64,000 nt of DNA from Mycobacterium sp. 1100029.7 (GCF_001665235.1 NZ_LZSC01000005.1:1-64000), one strand, 5' to 3'. Shown: positions 26,230-35,275, counted from the first letter of the stretch. Notes: generated from the letters alone by a model not told the origin. Made by a program: numbers and translations.

Positions 26230-26913
26230 ATGAGCCATGGTGTTCCTGACCGCGTACGGAGGTACACCGTCGCTGATGTCGATGCCCAGCGGATCAGATG
26301 GGTACCCGAGCGATGGGCCGAAGCATTCCAAGGCCGCGAGATGGGCCACAGCAAGCTCACTGCCCATTCGGAAGCGGAAGGTGGGATCGCCCGCAAGTTC
26401 ATCCACGACCAAGCTGACGGTGATCCGACCGACCTGTTTCTGATGGCGATGGTGTGGGGTTACAAACCGAAGGACTATGGGCCGCGCCGCGTTCAGGAGA
26501 TCCTCGGCACCGATGGTGCGGAGAACAAGATCCGTTCAATCGTTGCTATTACACGGGCTGAAGGTGCCGCTGCTGGCTGGCATGCGCTTCTCAATACGCA
26601 CAAGATCGACGGTCTGAACATGTCCTTCGGCACCAAGCTGATCTATTTCGCCGGGTACACGGCCGACCACCGCCCACGGCCGCTGGTACTCGATGAACGG
26701 GTCAGAAAGGCACTCAACGAACCCGATATCGCGCCCGGGACGGTGCCGTCGAAGGGATTGGTGCGCCAGGCCGACTACCTTCGCTACCTGGAACTCGCTG
26801 AAGAATGGGCAGCAGGTCCCAGTTGGCAGCAGACGCCCGAAGTCGTGGAATACGGCCTATTTTCGTTGTTACTGGACGGTTTCGAGCTTGGGAGCCTACA
26901 CAGAACGACGTAG
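26230..26913 (+). CDS. 8-oxoguanine-DNA-glycosylase-fold protein
   Basis: 227 residues from an ATG with TTGGAGG upstream. The helix-hairpin-helix glycosylase core is seen in MSFGTKLIYFAGY with K136 and in LVLDERV with D155, matching the catalytic Lys and Asp of the OGG family. It is shorter than Ogg1 and probably belongs to the bacterial OGG-fold group of unknown substrate. At least one bacterial glycosylase (Brig1) protects against phages with modified bases, so a defence role is possible. It is divergent from the kinases and convergent with a nuclease gene. Confidence 0.7.
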   Translation: MSHGVPDRVRRYTVADVDAQRIRWVPERWAEAFQGREMGHSKLTAHSEAEGGIARKFIHDQADGDPTDLFLMAMVWGYKPKDYGPRRVQEILGTDGAENKIRSIVAITRAEGAAAGWHALLNTHKIDGLNMSFGTKLIYFAGYTADHRPRPLVLDERVRKALNEPDIAPGTVPSKGLVRQADYLRYLELAEEWAAGPSWQQTPEVVEYGLFSLLLDGFELGSLHRTT

Positions 26914-27034
26914 TGCCGTCCGATGTAGCTCACTGCTCGACGCGTTGTGGCGGTACCCACGCCTACCGTGTCCAACGTGGAAACCTAGACGTTGTCAACC
27001 TGGTCACGCGCCTGGTCGCGACGTGGCCCGCGCC

Positions 27035-28117
27035 CTAAAACGGCGGTTCGGTCGAATCGGTGCCCCACGGATCTGGCTCTTGGGGAAGCGCTTTGGCGGG
27101 CAGCGGAAGATTGGTGACGACGTACAGGTTGAGGATGTCGGTTCTGTCCATGAACATGATCTGACTGCGCTTGGAGGCGTCCAGTGCGTTGGCGAGCCAG
27201 TTACGCGCAGCTTTGGTGATATCGCCCCCGGCGACGATGAAGGCGTGATCAACAAGCACCCGGCGGTTGGTTTCGGGGTCGAATATTTCGTGCGCCAACA
27301 TCATCAGAGCCTGGTTGTGGATCTCGGCGATATTGGCGTTGCCGGTCTTGCTGACGCCGGATGCGTCGAGCTTCCCTTTTTTGGCTTGGATACCAAAGTA
27401 GAGACGATGCTGCGTGGGCAGGCTGTACCGCATCCAAACGTCTTTGCCATATTCGAGCGCTTTGTCTTTGTGGCCGACCGCAGTGACGCGGTGAAATCCC
27501 AACTGGCGGAAGAGCGGGAGCAGAATCTCCTCGATCAACTGGTCCTCACTGCAGGCGTCGAGGTACGCCTCAAGCAACCCGCGGCGCTTCAATTCAGTGG
27601 CCGATAGGGGACGGTGTGGGTTAGCTTGCAGCGCGGTGATGGTGTTGCTCCCCACCTGGCGCAGGTAGCAGTGGCGATCATCGCCATAGAACGCTTCGAA
27701 TCCCTCACGGGTGAGGACGTCGTTGAGTTGTCGGAGCGCGTTTGGCCGGTCCGCGCCTTCGTTGAGCGCGTCGGTCGGGCTCATGAGGTGGTCGACGAGA
27801 CGACAAACGATTTCCGGGGGATGGGCGGGCCCATCATGGGGCTCGTTCAGCATGGTTTCGATTACATCGGCGACCCATCGATGCCGGGTTGAGCCGTCAT
27901 GAACGTGATCGGTACCCAAGTCTTGGAAGAACTCGGTGATGTACATGCTGGACCGGTACGGGAAGAATTTAGGGTCCTCCCCGAACCCAGGATTTTCGGA
28001 GCCGATGTTGCCGCAGATCAGCTCGGCGAGTGCTTCTGCGTTTCGACGACGGAACTTCATCGCCACCAATTGTGCCGGTATGTGCTTGCTGTCGCCGCTT
28101 ATCGCTAGACCAATCAC
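27035..28117 (-). CDS. Mrr-like nuclease with N-terminal effector-associated domain
   Basis: 360 residues. The N-terminal 165 residues (FRRRNAEALAELICG, FPYRSSMYITEFFQD) match a domain often found in front of HEPN or nuclease modules in AbiJ-like defence proteins. The C-terminal half is a restriction-endonuclease-like fold: E196 in LIEEILLPLF, YGKD (223-226) and Q244-A-K246 in YFGIQAKKGK. The GTG at 28117 has GAGG upstream; an ATG at 28060 is possible. Convergent with the OGG-fold gene and plausibly part of the same defence block. Confidence 0.7.
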   Translation of the reverse strand: MIGLAISGDSKHIPAQLVAMKFRRRNAEALAELICGNIGSENPGFGEDPKFFPYRSSMYITEFFQDLGTDHVHDGSTRHRWVADVIETMLNEPHDGPAHPPEIVCRLVDHLMSPTDALNEGADRPNALRQLNDVLTREGFEAFYGDDRHCYLRQVGSNTITALQANPHRPLSATELKRRGLLEAYLDACSEDQLIEEILLPLFRQLGFHRVTAVGHKDKALEYGKDVWMRYSLPTQHRLYFGIQAKKGKLDASGVSKTGNANIAEIHNQALMMLAHEIFDPETNRRVLVDHAFIVAGGDITKAARNWLANALDASKRSQIMFMDRTDILNLYVVTNLPLPAKALPQEPDPWGTDSTEPPF

Positions 28118-28275
28118 TGCAAGGTCCTCGCTGGGGATCTACTCAAGCAGCTGCCGTCTCACATGGCCGCGATCTGCTGCGACGATGCCTTGAACAGAGC
28201 CCCATCCGCGACTCAACGGTGAATTGACAGAGCGATAAGCGGTAGTAGGGTTACACCAGCTCAAGAGGGGTGGCG

Positions 28276-28557
28276 ATGTTTGTTGATCCTGGATTGCTGC
28301 ATGCGGGGGGCAACCAGTCTCATCGCGCAGCTGGGCATGCCCAGGAGGCGGCCGATCAGCTGTCACGCGGCCTGCTGTTGTCAGAAATGTTCGGCGAATT
28401 CCCTGCGGCGGACCACTCTCATGACGCCGTCAGGGTCGCCCACGAAAAGCACGTCCAAACCTTGCGGGTCCACCAGGACGCGCTAATCAACATCGGCAGC
28501 ATGGATAAGCGCAACGCCGCAAAACTGCGGGCAGTGCGGTGCAACTCAAACACATAA
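28276..28557 (+). CDS. DUF2563 protein
   Basis: 93 residues starting at an ATG after GAGGGG. The pattern FVDPGLLHAGGNQSHRAAGHA followed by helical A/H-rich sequence is the mycobacterial DUF2563 family, about the size of ESX-type partners. In M. tuberculosis a similar protein precedes a DUF1023 hydrolase and the lipoprotein LppV. It overlaps the next gene by 19 bp. Role unknown. Confidence 0.75.
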   Translation: MFVDPGLLHAGGNQSHRAAGHAQEAADQLSRGLLLSEMFGEFPAADHSHDAVRVAHEKHVQTLRVHQDALINIGSMDKRNAAKLRAVRCNSNT

Positions 28558-30476
28558 GCATCCCGGCGCTGATCGGCGAAGCCGGTGGTGATCCGTGGGC
28601 CATAAACCGGAGCCTGCAAGCTGGCCGCCCGGCCCAGATTTCGGATTTGGCCGAGGCGTTCCGCGCTGCGGGGCGGTGCACCGCTGAATCAAACGACGCT
28701 TTCGAGGACGCCCGTCGGCGCTTTCAGTCTTCATGGAATCACGAGGAGGGCGGCCCGCACCCAATTAACGATTCTACCGAGGTGCAGCGGGTGACCAAGT
28801 CGCTGGGCGCACAGTCCTTGCAGCTGCCCAAAATCGGGGCAGACCTGGAAAATATCGCTGCCGCTCTGGCCGAGGCCCAGCGCACCGGCGCGGCGCTCAT
28901 CTCCACGTTGGAGGGTCAACTGCAGCAGCTTGACGACGAAATCGGCTACGGGCTGGAACTGGAAAAGAACCCTAACCTCACTACAGCTCAAAGAACCGCT
29001 CTCGATCAGCAGATCGAGGGCCTCCAAGAACAAGCCATCGAGGACACCAAATCAGCGCTGGGACAACTGGAATCACTACGCGACGGCTACTCGGACTACC
29101 TCCGGAAGGCGTTGGCCACGTTGCACGCCGATGGATACGATCAGCAGCTGCTTGAGCAGGTGGATGCTGACACCCAGATACCACCACCGAGCACCAAGGC
29201 TGATGACGTCCACAAGTGGTGGACATCGCTGACCCCCGAACAACGGCAGCGTCTCATCGCCGAGCACCCCGATCAGATCGGCAACCTCAACGGGGTGCCG
29301 ATCAGCGCCCGCAGCGACGCAAATCTGGCGGTCATGAACCAAGACCTCAGCCGAGTCACCGACGCCGCCGCCCGCTACGGCGTAACGCCCGACGACGTCA
29401 TAAGAGATCCGTCAAAGTACGGACTCTCAGCCACCGACATCACCCGCTACCAAAACGCCGACCAAACTAACAAAGGCCTCATCCACGACCGCGGCACCGA
29501 TCCCCTACACCCCAACCCGACCTACTTATTCGCCTACGACCCTCTGAAATTCGGCGGCAAGGGCCGCGCCGCGATCGCGATCGGCAATCCCGACACCGCG
29601 AAGAACACCTCGGTGATCGTGCCCGGTACCAGCAGCAGCGTCAAAGGCGGGTGGCTCTACGACGGCCACGACGACGCGCTCAACCTCTACGCCCAGGCCA
29701 ACGCCGCCGACCCCAACAACTCGACCGCCGTCCTCGCCTGGATGGGCTACGACGCCCCCAACGACTTCAGCGACGTTCAGCGGATCTCCACACCGGAATT
29801 GGCTCGCACCGGCGGTCAAGCCCTGGCCCAAGACGTCAACGGGCTGTGGTCGACACACCTCGGAGGCGGCGAACACGTCACCGTCATCGGCCACTCCTAC
29901 GGCTCGACGACCGTCGCCGACGCCTTCGCTGGCAGCGGCATGCACGCCAATGACGCTGTTCTATTGGGCTGCCCGGGTACCGATCTCGCCCCGAACGCCG
30001 CCAGTTTCCATCTGGACGGCGGTCACGTGTACGTCGGAGACGCCTCCACCGACCCGGTCGGCATGCTCGGACAGCTCAACGGCGCAAGCCGCCAAATCTT
30101 CGGGGGCGATATCGGCGGCCAGCTGCTCGGCAAAGACCCTGGTCTCGGAACCGACCCCGCCGCCGACGGATTCGGATCGGTGCGATTCCGCGCAGAAGTT
30201 CCCGGCGCCGACGGCATCAATCCCCACGATCACTCGCACTATTACCACCCCGGCAGCGAGTCCCTGCACGCCATGGCCGACATCACCTCCGGCCACGGCG
30301 ATGCGCTGGAAGCCGACGGCCTCACTGCCGGACATCGCTACCTACCCGGGACAGTTAATGTTCCGGGGCTGGGTCCGGTCGGCCTCATACCAGGCGTGCC
30401 TGCTGTCATCGATCCCGAGTGGAACCGCGGATCCGTTACCGACAACCATGTATTCGATGCCCAACACCATCATTGA
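28539..30476 (+). CDS. DUF1023 alpha/beta-hydrolase with helical N-terminus
   Basis: 645 residues from a GTG overlapping the previous stop. The first 220 residues are helical, with WNHEEGG and a long coiled segment resembling an ESX/WXG-type N-terminal module. The C-terminal DUF1023 domain has the nucleophile elbow GHSYGS and a second strand IVPGTSSS. The protein ends in a His-rich tail. DUF1023 proteins of mycobacteria are predicted lipid or ester hydrolases. Neighbours parallel the Rv2798c-Rv2797c-lppV cluster as I remember it. Confidence 0.8.
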   Translation: MQLKHISIPALIGEAGGDPWAINRSLQAGRPAQISDLAEAFRAAGRCTAESNDAFEDARRRFQSSWNHEEGGPHPINDSTEVQRVTKSLGAQSLQLPKIGADLENIAAALAEAQRTGAALISTLEGQLQQLDDEIGYGLELEKNPNLTTAQRTALDQQIEGLQEQAIEDTKSALGQLESLRDGYSDYLRKALATLHADGYDQQLLEQVDADTQIPPPSTKADDVHKWWTSLTPEQRQRLIAEHPDQIGNLNGVPISARSDANLAVMNQDLSRVTDAAARYGVTPDDVIRDPSKYGLSATDITRYQNADQTNKGLIHDRGTDPLHPNPTYLFAYDPLKFGGKGRAAIAIGNPDTAKNTSVIVPGTSSSVKGGWLYDGHDDALNLYAQANAADPNNSTAVLAWMGYDAPNDFSDVQRISTPELARTGGQALAQDVNGLWSTHLGGGEHVTVIGHSYGSTTVADAFAGSGMHANDAVLLGCPGTDLAPNAASFHLDGGHVYVGDASTDPVGMLGQLNGASRQIFGGDIGGQLLGKDPGLGTDPAADGFGSVRFRAEVPGADGINPHDHSHYYHPGSESLHAMADITSGHGDALEADGLTAGHRYLPGTVNVPGLGPVGLIPGVPAVIDPEWNRGSVTDNHVFDAQHHH

Positions 30477-31035
30477 GCACCGACACCGGTGGTCGCGGCC
30501 AGCACTGCTCGCCGCGCTATTGGTCGTTGGTCTGCTGGTAGGAGGTTGTTCGCTCGTGCTGCATAAACCGCACTCCGCCAATTCCACCAACAGCGTGGAT
30601 GATTCTGCCCATCCCCTGACCGATGATCAAGCCATGGCCCAGGTCGTCGACCCCGCCAAAGAGATCGTCGCGGCGGCCAACTTGCAAGGCGTCAGCGGCG
30701 GATTCTCGTTTTCCTCCTGCAATGACCAAGGCGATCCGCCCTACATGGGCAAGGTCACCATGAGCTTCCTCATCCACGGCGATTCCGACGCCTACTTCCA
30801 GCAAGTCCGAGCCGCCATGACCGCCCACGGCTGGAACGACGGAGCCCCGCCGGGACAGCAGTACTTCGGCACCACCCTAAATAAGGGCGGAGTGACTGCG
30901 AATATGAGCCTCGTACCCTCCGACCACAGCTACGGCCAAATCAACCTATATGGCCAGTGCCGAAATACAACTGATCACCATCACGACGGCAAGACCAATG
31001 GCACCGACATCACCAACCAGCTGAACGCCCGATGA
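30457..31035 (+). CDS. LppV-like lipoprotein
   Basis: 192 residues. The lipoprotein signal peptide (RPALLAALLVVGLLVGGC) has its lipobox Cys at VGGC. The mature part has two further Cys and a His/Asp-rich tail (TTDHHHDGK). It overlaps the hydrolase gene by 20 bp. In M. tuberculosis LppV lies in the same position after a DUF1023 protein. Probably surface-attached; function unknown. An ATG three codons earlier is an alternative start. Confidence 0.75.
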   Translation: MPNTIIEHRHRWSRPALLAALLVVGLLVGGCSLVLHKPHSANSTNSVDDSAHPLTDDQAMAQVVDPAKEIVAAANLQGVSGGFSFSSCNDQGDPPYMGKVTMSFLIHGDSDAYFQQVRAAMTAHGWNDGAPPGQQYFGTTLNKGGVTANMSLVPSDHSYGQINLYGQCRNTTDHHHDGKTNGTDITNQLNAR

Positions 31036-31133
31036 CTCTGCCACCGCAGACAGGGGCAACTGCGTAAGGCATAAATAAGCCCGGGACTACCCATGCGCCG
31101 CCCGACGTTGTTCTAGATGGAGGGACTGATCAA

Positions 31134-31352
31134 ATGGCAAGCAGGACGGCGCGATACGAGGTGCAGGCCCTACTCGCCGAGCGGCGAATGGCCATGCAGA
31201 ACCGCGACATGCCCCGCTGGCCTCCAATGCAGCTCGTTTTTTCACGCCTGCCCCAACTCGAAGCCGATTTGGCCCAAGCATTGGCGGCGATCGAGGTGCT
31301 AGAGGAACACCCCGAGCTGGCGCCGTATATCCCGCCGGGAGGTCTTGATTGA
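31134..31352 (+). CDS. Small hypothetical protein
   Basis: 72 residues with GGAGGG 9 bases before the ATG. Helical, Arg/Ala-rich N-terminus (YEVQALLAERRMAM) and a Leu/Glu-rich second helix. No motif was recognised. It may belong to the preceding lipoprotein operon (98-bp gap). Confidence 0.5.
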   Translation: MASRTARYEVQALLAERRMAMQNRDMPRWPPMQLVFSRLPQLEADLAQALAAIEVLEEHPELAPYIPPGGLD

Positions 31353-31377
31353 TCGGGTCGGCTGCCAGTCGTCGAGT

Positions 31378-31650
31378 TCATGACTCCGTCTGTACCGGTA
31401 AGCCGCTAACAAGATCTCCGGCATCGATATCCAGCCCGTCGGCGATTTTGACGATGGTCTCTAGACGCAGGCTTCGTTGCCCGCGCTCCACCTTGCCAAG
31501 TTGCGTCCAGTGGATGCCACAACGGGCTGCCGCGGTCTCCTGACTGAGTCCAAGTGCTAAGCGACGATCGCGGACCCGTTCCCCGAATACTCGGGTGGTC
31601 TCATTTAGGGGCGGCTTCGAGCGAACGTCCGGCACGGTGGTCAACCCCAT
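31378..31650 (-). CDS. XRE-family HTH regulator
   Basis: 90 residues. Residues 22-80 form a Cro/CI-type helix-turn-helix (RDRRLALGLSQETAAARCGI then TQLGKVERGQRS and a third helix LETIVKIADGL). The start at 31650 is preferred; a longer reading from 31704 adds basic residues. It probably regulates the divergent exported-protein genes or the convergent cargo genes. Confidence 0.75.
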   Translation of the reverse strand: MGLTTVPDVRSKPPLNETTRVFGERVRDRRLALGLSQETAAARCGIHWTQLGKVERGQRSLRLETIVKIADGLDIDAGDLVSGLPVQTES

Positions 31651-31794
31651 AGGGCCCAAGTGCAATCGGCCAGAGCGCAAAGTACGCATGCGGATTGCAC
31701 CCATGCGTTATCGGCCTTAGGCTTGTCTGCTGGCCTGGCGATTAGGCCCCAGCAAGTTAACCCGCTAATGGGAAGAATGAGGCGAAGGGCCCGA

Positions 31795-32229
31795 ATGATT
31801 GGCGGTAATCAGTCCTTGCAACGGCTACGGATGGTCGCTGCCGTTTTCTTGGCCGTCATGCTGGAAGCAGCAATTTTCCGGGCATCCCCAGCCTGGGGAG
31901 ACCCAGATACTCCCGGCACCCCGGGCTATTGCGGAGCCCACACCGACACTCTGGATTGCATCCGCGACGCATCGCCGCCGACTCCTGCTGAGCAGTCGTT
32001 CTTAAATACCGTCGGCCCGCACTTCCCGAACGTGTCCAGTACTCAACTCGTTCAATACGCGCGAGGAACATGCGTGATGCTGCGCGGCGGGGCCACAACA
32101 AGCTACGTCGTCACCGACCTCGCGGGTCACGTGGGAACCAGCAAATCAGCCGCGAGTCAGGTCCTGGATGCCGCAATGGAGGCGGATTGTCCCGGTCTCC
32201 ACGTTGGCACCGATGGGGTCGCGCGATGA
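31795..32229 (+). CDS. Secreted DUF732 protein
   Basis: 144 residues from an ATG with AAGGG 5 bases upstream. The signal peptide (MVAAVFLAVMLEAAIFRASPAWG) is cleaved near AWG-D. The mature DUF732 domain has Cys pairs (GYCGAHTDTLDC, GTCVML, ADCPG). Its stop overlaps the next start (ATGA), so the two are coupled. It is the third DUF732 gene of the window and the only one inside the element. Confidence 0.78.
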   Translation: MIGGNQSLQRLRMVAAVFLAVMLEAAIFRASPAWGDPDTPGTPGYCGAHTDTLDCIRDASPPTPAEQSFLNTVGPHFPNVSSTQLVQYARGTCVMLRGGATTSYVVTDLAGHVGTSKSAASQVLDAAMEADCPGLHVGTDGVAR

Positions 32230-32876
32230 GCAATCATGGAAACCCTCTACACCATGGAAGAGGGGTGCCACGGCCCCCGGGACCGCCCGTGCGCGGCCCC
32301 CGGACGATTTTTCAGCCACTTTCACACGGCGCGTACTACCAAGGGCTGACGACTCCGCCTTATCCACAATTACGCGCTGTCCCGCCGCGCAGAAATCTCG
32401 CGAAAGTGATCGCCCTAGTAGCGCTCGCGCTATTAGCCATCGTCGTGCTGGCCGTCGGTCTGCTGGTGCTCATAGTCGTTGGGCTCCGCATGTCGAGGAG
32501 CCATAACGATGGGGCGGGCGACGCGATCGCCGCCGTAGCGGTCGCAGCGGTGTGTCAGCCGGGTTCGTATGGCCACAAAGCCCGCGGGGAAGCGCCGACA
32601 TTTCAGGGCGCTACCGACACAGCAGTGTGCACTGCAGAGCGAAGCGCGTTTCCGGACGCTCCAGTTCCTGCCGAGCGCTACGGCCCGCTATGGATCGTGC
32701 AGTTCCCGTCTCCCGATAAGGCACGCACTGCCATAGCAACCGACAATTTGATAGGGGCGACAGCGCTGTCGACCCGCGGCGGCAATGCAGTGCTCGTTCT
32801 GGCCCCAGCCGACTCGACCGGAATTTCCCTACAGCCCCTCAGCCAGTTTGGGTTTGTCATCACGCCGGCCGGGTGA
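32226..32876 (+). CDS. Membrane protein with external Cys-pair domain
   Basis: 216 residues. A Pro-rich cytoplasmic N-terminus (about 55 residues) is followed by one long membrane helix (VIALVALALLAIVVLAVGLLVLIVVGL). The approximately 120-residue outer domain has two Cys (AAVCQPGSYG, DTAVCTAE) and a beta-rich end. Similar to mycobacterial DUF4333/Mmp-like anchored proteins but not firmly assigned. Coupled to the secreted DUF732 gene and probably acts with it in the envelope. Confidence 0.65.
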   Translation: MSNHGNPLHHGRGVPRPPGPPVRGPRTIFQPLSHGAYYQGLTTPPYPQLRAVPPRRNLAKVIALVALALLAIVVLAVGLLVLIVVGLRMSRSHNDGAGDAIAAVAVAAVCQPGSYGHKARGEAPTFQGATDTAVCTAERSAFPDAPVPAERYGPLWIVQFPSPDKARTAIATDNLIGATALSTRGGNAVLVLAPADSTGISLQPLSQFGFVITPAG

Positions 32877-32991
32877 CCGACCCACCGATCTAAGAAGGCG
32901 ACAGACGGTCTGGCTGTCATGATGCCGTGAGCCGAAGTAGGGACCCTGTCACCGTCGTCAAATCTTCCGACTTAAATGCGGTCATTTGTAT

Positions 32992-33342
32992 CTAATTTGT
33001 AGGAACGTTGGGGCTTCGAAGCGCTTTCGTCAGCTCCTTAGCGAGCCGGGCCACCCGGTGGGCCAAAATCCCATCAAGGTCGTAATGGCGTTTTGCGTGG
33101 GTCCACAAGTTGCCGTAGCTAATTCGGTCCACCTCATCGCGTTGCGCGTTGATCGGCCCCAGCTCGCGCAAGATATCGGCGTAGGTCACCTTGCGAAACT
33201 CTCCCGGGCCCAAGGGGATCGGAATTCCCCTCCAATCCAGAAGAGTGTTCACCAGACGGCGTAGAGCCTCGTCAGAACAGACTCGGCAGCGCGGTTCCCT
33301 GCGCTCGAATCTGGCTTGCGCAGAGTCAGTTCTGGTTATCAT
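32992..33342 (-). CDS. Hypothetical protein of the replication module
   Basis: 116 residues, basic, with CRVC near residue 20 and two helical segments (YADILRELG, HRVARLAKELTKALR). It could bind DNA. It lies 54 bp after the initiator gene on the same strand, so it probably belongs to the replication operon. No family recognised. Confidence 0.6.
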   Translation of the reverse strand: MITRTDSAQARFERREPRCRVCSDEALRRLVNTLLDWRGIPIPLGPGEFRKVTYADILRELGPINAQRDEVDRISYGNLWTHAKRHYDLDGILAHRVARLAKELTKALRSPNVPTN

Positions 33343-33396
33343 CGCCGCCTCCGACGAGTGGTTGGATGCGTGAGTTCCCCCGTTAGCGAGGCAGAA

Positions 33397-34428
33397 TCAG
33401 GCACCGGGAATCGAGACCTTACGCTTCGAGAACGAGTTCTCAGTCTCGTTCTTCCCCCCATCGGACTCACTGAGCAGTCGGTCAAACAGGAACATCAAGT
33501 GATACGTGTTGGTGACGCCCCGCTTCTTATCCTTATTGACGATCTCCTTGGCCCGAGTGGGGTTGACCGTCAGGTAGTCGAGGACCTTCCTAACATCCAC
33601 GTACGAGCGTTGATGCTTGCTAGAGAACAGCATCATGCGGAACCCCTTAAGGTGCTTCCGCCAGTCCGTGGCCTTGTTCTGGCCCATCGCCACCTGGACC
33701 AGGTCAAACTTGGTTGCCAGTTCGACAACCAGGGCTTCCTCGGAGGGATCTGAACGAGGGGAGCTGTAGTCGAGCTTGCTGATGCTTTGTGCCAGAGTCC
33801 CAAGGCCAGAGCCGTGTGCGACTAGACCATCACCGGTGCCAGGAACCAGGAAGGGTCGCTCGCTGTCTACCACCCGCGCCACTTCTCCCCTGGCTTGCTT
33901 CTGGATCGCTTCGGGAATAGGTCCAGACTGTGAGTCCCGCGACGCCGCAGGCGGCGGGATCTTGTCTATCTGTGCTTCTGATCCTTGAATCTGATTCTTT
34001 CTGTCTGTCTCGGCGGCAGATTCCACCGGGGTGTGCGGCAATTTCTGCCCGGGTATGCGGCAATTTCTGCCCGGGTGTGCGGCAGTTTCTGCCGGGGCTG
34101 ATCGACCGGCATTCGACCGCTTACCAAGGCAAATCTTGCCGGGGTCAGCGGGCACCCAGCCCTGAACGACCTTGTACAGGTTCGACCGTCCGGGGCGTGG
34201 CTGGCAGACAATGGCACCCAATCGCACAAGCTGTTTCACTGCATCACGCACAGTCCGTTCGCCGATACCTAGTTCCTGTGCAATGGTCTTCTGACCAACC
34301 CACGCGCCTTGACCGGTCCAGTCGTATGACTGGATATCCAGGTAAACAGCCAACTGGGTAGGAGTGAGCTCACCGCGGTTTCGGATGACCTTCGTCAAGG
34401 GCTGAATAAACGACTCACGCTTCGGCAT
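33397..34428 (-). CDS. Winged-helix replication initiator (lambda-O-like)
   Basis: 343 residues from an ATG with AGAAGGG upstream; an upstream TTG at 34518 is unlikely. Residues 10-110 form a winged helix (LTPTQLAVYLDIQSYDW, GIGERTVRDAVKQLVRLGAI), as in phage and plasmid initiators of the RepA_N or DnaD/lambda-O type. A Pro/Arg-rich linker follows, encoded by tandem 22-bp repeats, then a C-terminal region probably binding the helicase loader. The DnaC-like loader gene lies directly upstream, giving an O/P-like pair. Confidence 0.75.
   Translation of the reverse strand: MPKRESFIQPLTKVIRNRGELTPTQLAVYLDIQSYDWTGQGAWVGQKTIAQELGIGERTVRDAVKQLVRLGAIVCQPRPGRSNLYKVVQGWVPADPGKICLGKRSNAGRSAPAETAAHPGRNCRIPGQKLPHTPVESAAETDRKNQIQGSEAQIDKIPPPAASRDSQSGPIPEAIQKQARGEVARVVDSERPFLVPGTGDGLVAHGSGLGTLAQSISKLDYSSPRSDPSEEALVVELATKFDLVQVAMGQNKATDWRKHLKGFRMMLFSSKHQRSYVDVRKVLDYLTVNPTRAKEIVNKDKKRGVTNTYHLMFLFDRLLSESDGGKNETENSFSKRKVSIPGA
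34010..34097 (-). repeat. Four 22-bp iterons inside the initiator gene (candidate ori)
   Basis: Three near-identical tandem 22-bp units (34032-34053, 34054-34075, 34076-34097) share the core GCGGCAATTTCTGCC or its one-base variant. A fourth, degenerate unit (34010-34031) matches at 17 of 22 positions. An A/T-richer stretch (about 33980-34009) adjoins. Unit length is two helical turns. This repeats the design of the lambda origin, where iterons and an AT-rich region lie inside gene O. Confidence 0.72.
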
Positions 34429-34477
34429 AAGCCCTTCTTCGGGCGCCACGGCTGCCAGTGCCTCTCCGACTTCCGAT

Positions 34478-35275
34478 TCAGAAGATCGGCCTACGCTCGC
34501 CCACTTCGGGTTCGTCAAACTTGCGAGAATTGGACCTCGGGCGGAAGTTGTTACCAGTCATTTCCAGCACCATGGATTGCTCGGTCAGCAGACTCATCGC
34601 CGAGGCACCGTAGCTCTCCTTCAAGTCGCCGAAATCCAGGTTCGTAGTGAGGATCGTCGGACGGCAGGACTGAACGCGGTATCGCAGAATGTGCTCGAAC
34701 GTCGACTCTTGGATGTTGTTGCTGGACTTGGCCTCTCGGCCCATGTCGTCGAGCAACAATACCTGTTTGCGCAGGAGCAGCTGATCGAACCGCCGCTTCT
34801 GATCGCGGTCACGCCATCCGGCAGTGTATAACTCCATGGCTGAGGAGTAGGTCGCGTAGTGACACTTATACCCAGCACGGATGAGTTCCTTTAGGACGAG
34901 CGTCGCCAACATCGTCTTGCCGACGCCACGGGCGCCGGTGAACAGTAGACCCAGGCCCCGGTCGACATAATCGCTATGCCCGCGGATGTAGGCCTGCAGG
35001 GTCGTGACCACCTCCGTGTCACCGGTGTAATGACACCAGTCCAGGCGCTGATAAAGCAGACCTACACCGGCAGCCAGGTAGTGCTTATGCAGCTGCAACT
35101 GTTCATGGCAGTCACAGGCGTGATCAACGCCCATGTAGTGATAGGTCCCCTCCTTCCGGCAGGTCACGCAGTGGTCCTCCGACGACCGAGGCAGCTCGGG
35201 GTACTCATCGTAGACGGATTCACATTCCTCGACGGAAAGAATTCTGCGCCTGAGCTTCTCAGCGCTAATCAACAC
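34478..35275 (-). CDS. DnaC/IstB-like helicase loader ATPase
   Basis: 265 residues starting at a GTG that overlaps the stop of the upstream ATPase gene. A small Cys cluster (CVTC, CDCH) precedes the AAA core: Walker A GARGVGKT, Walker B VLLLDDMG, sensor-1 ILTTNLDF. It should load the host DnaB helicase at the origin set up by the initiator. A TTG at 35326 is a less likely start. Confidence 0.85.
   Translation of the reverse strand: MLISAEKLRRRILSVEECESVYDEYPELPRSSEDHCVTCRKEGTYHYMGVDHACDCHEQLQLHKHYLAAGVGLLYQRLDWCHYTGDTEVVTTLQAYIRGHSDYVDRGLGLLFTGARGVGKTMLATLVLKELIRAGYKCHYATYSSAMELYTAGWRDRDQKRRFDQLLLRKQVLLLDDMGREAKSSNNIQESTFEHILRYRVQSCRPTILTTNLDFGDLKESYGASAMSLLTEQSMVLEMTGNNFRPRSNSRKFDEPEVGERRPIF

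Noticed and set aside
34010..34097. CRISPR array
   Set aside because: The 22-bp units are directly adjacent without spacers and lie inside a coding gene. No array or cas gene was seen anywhere in the window.
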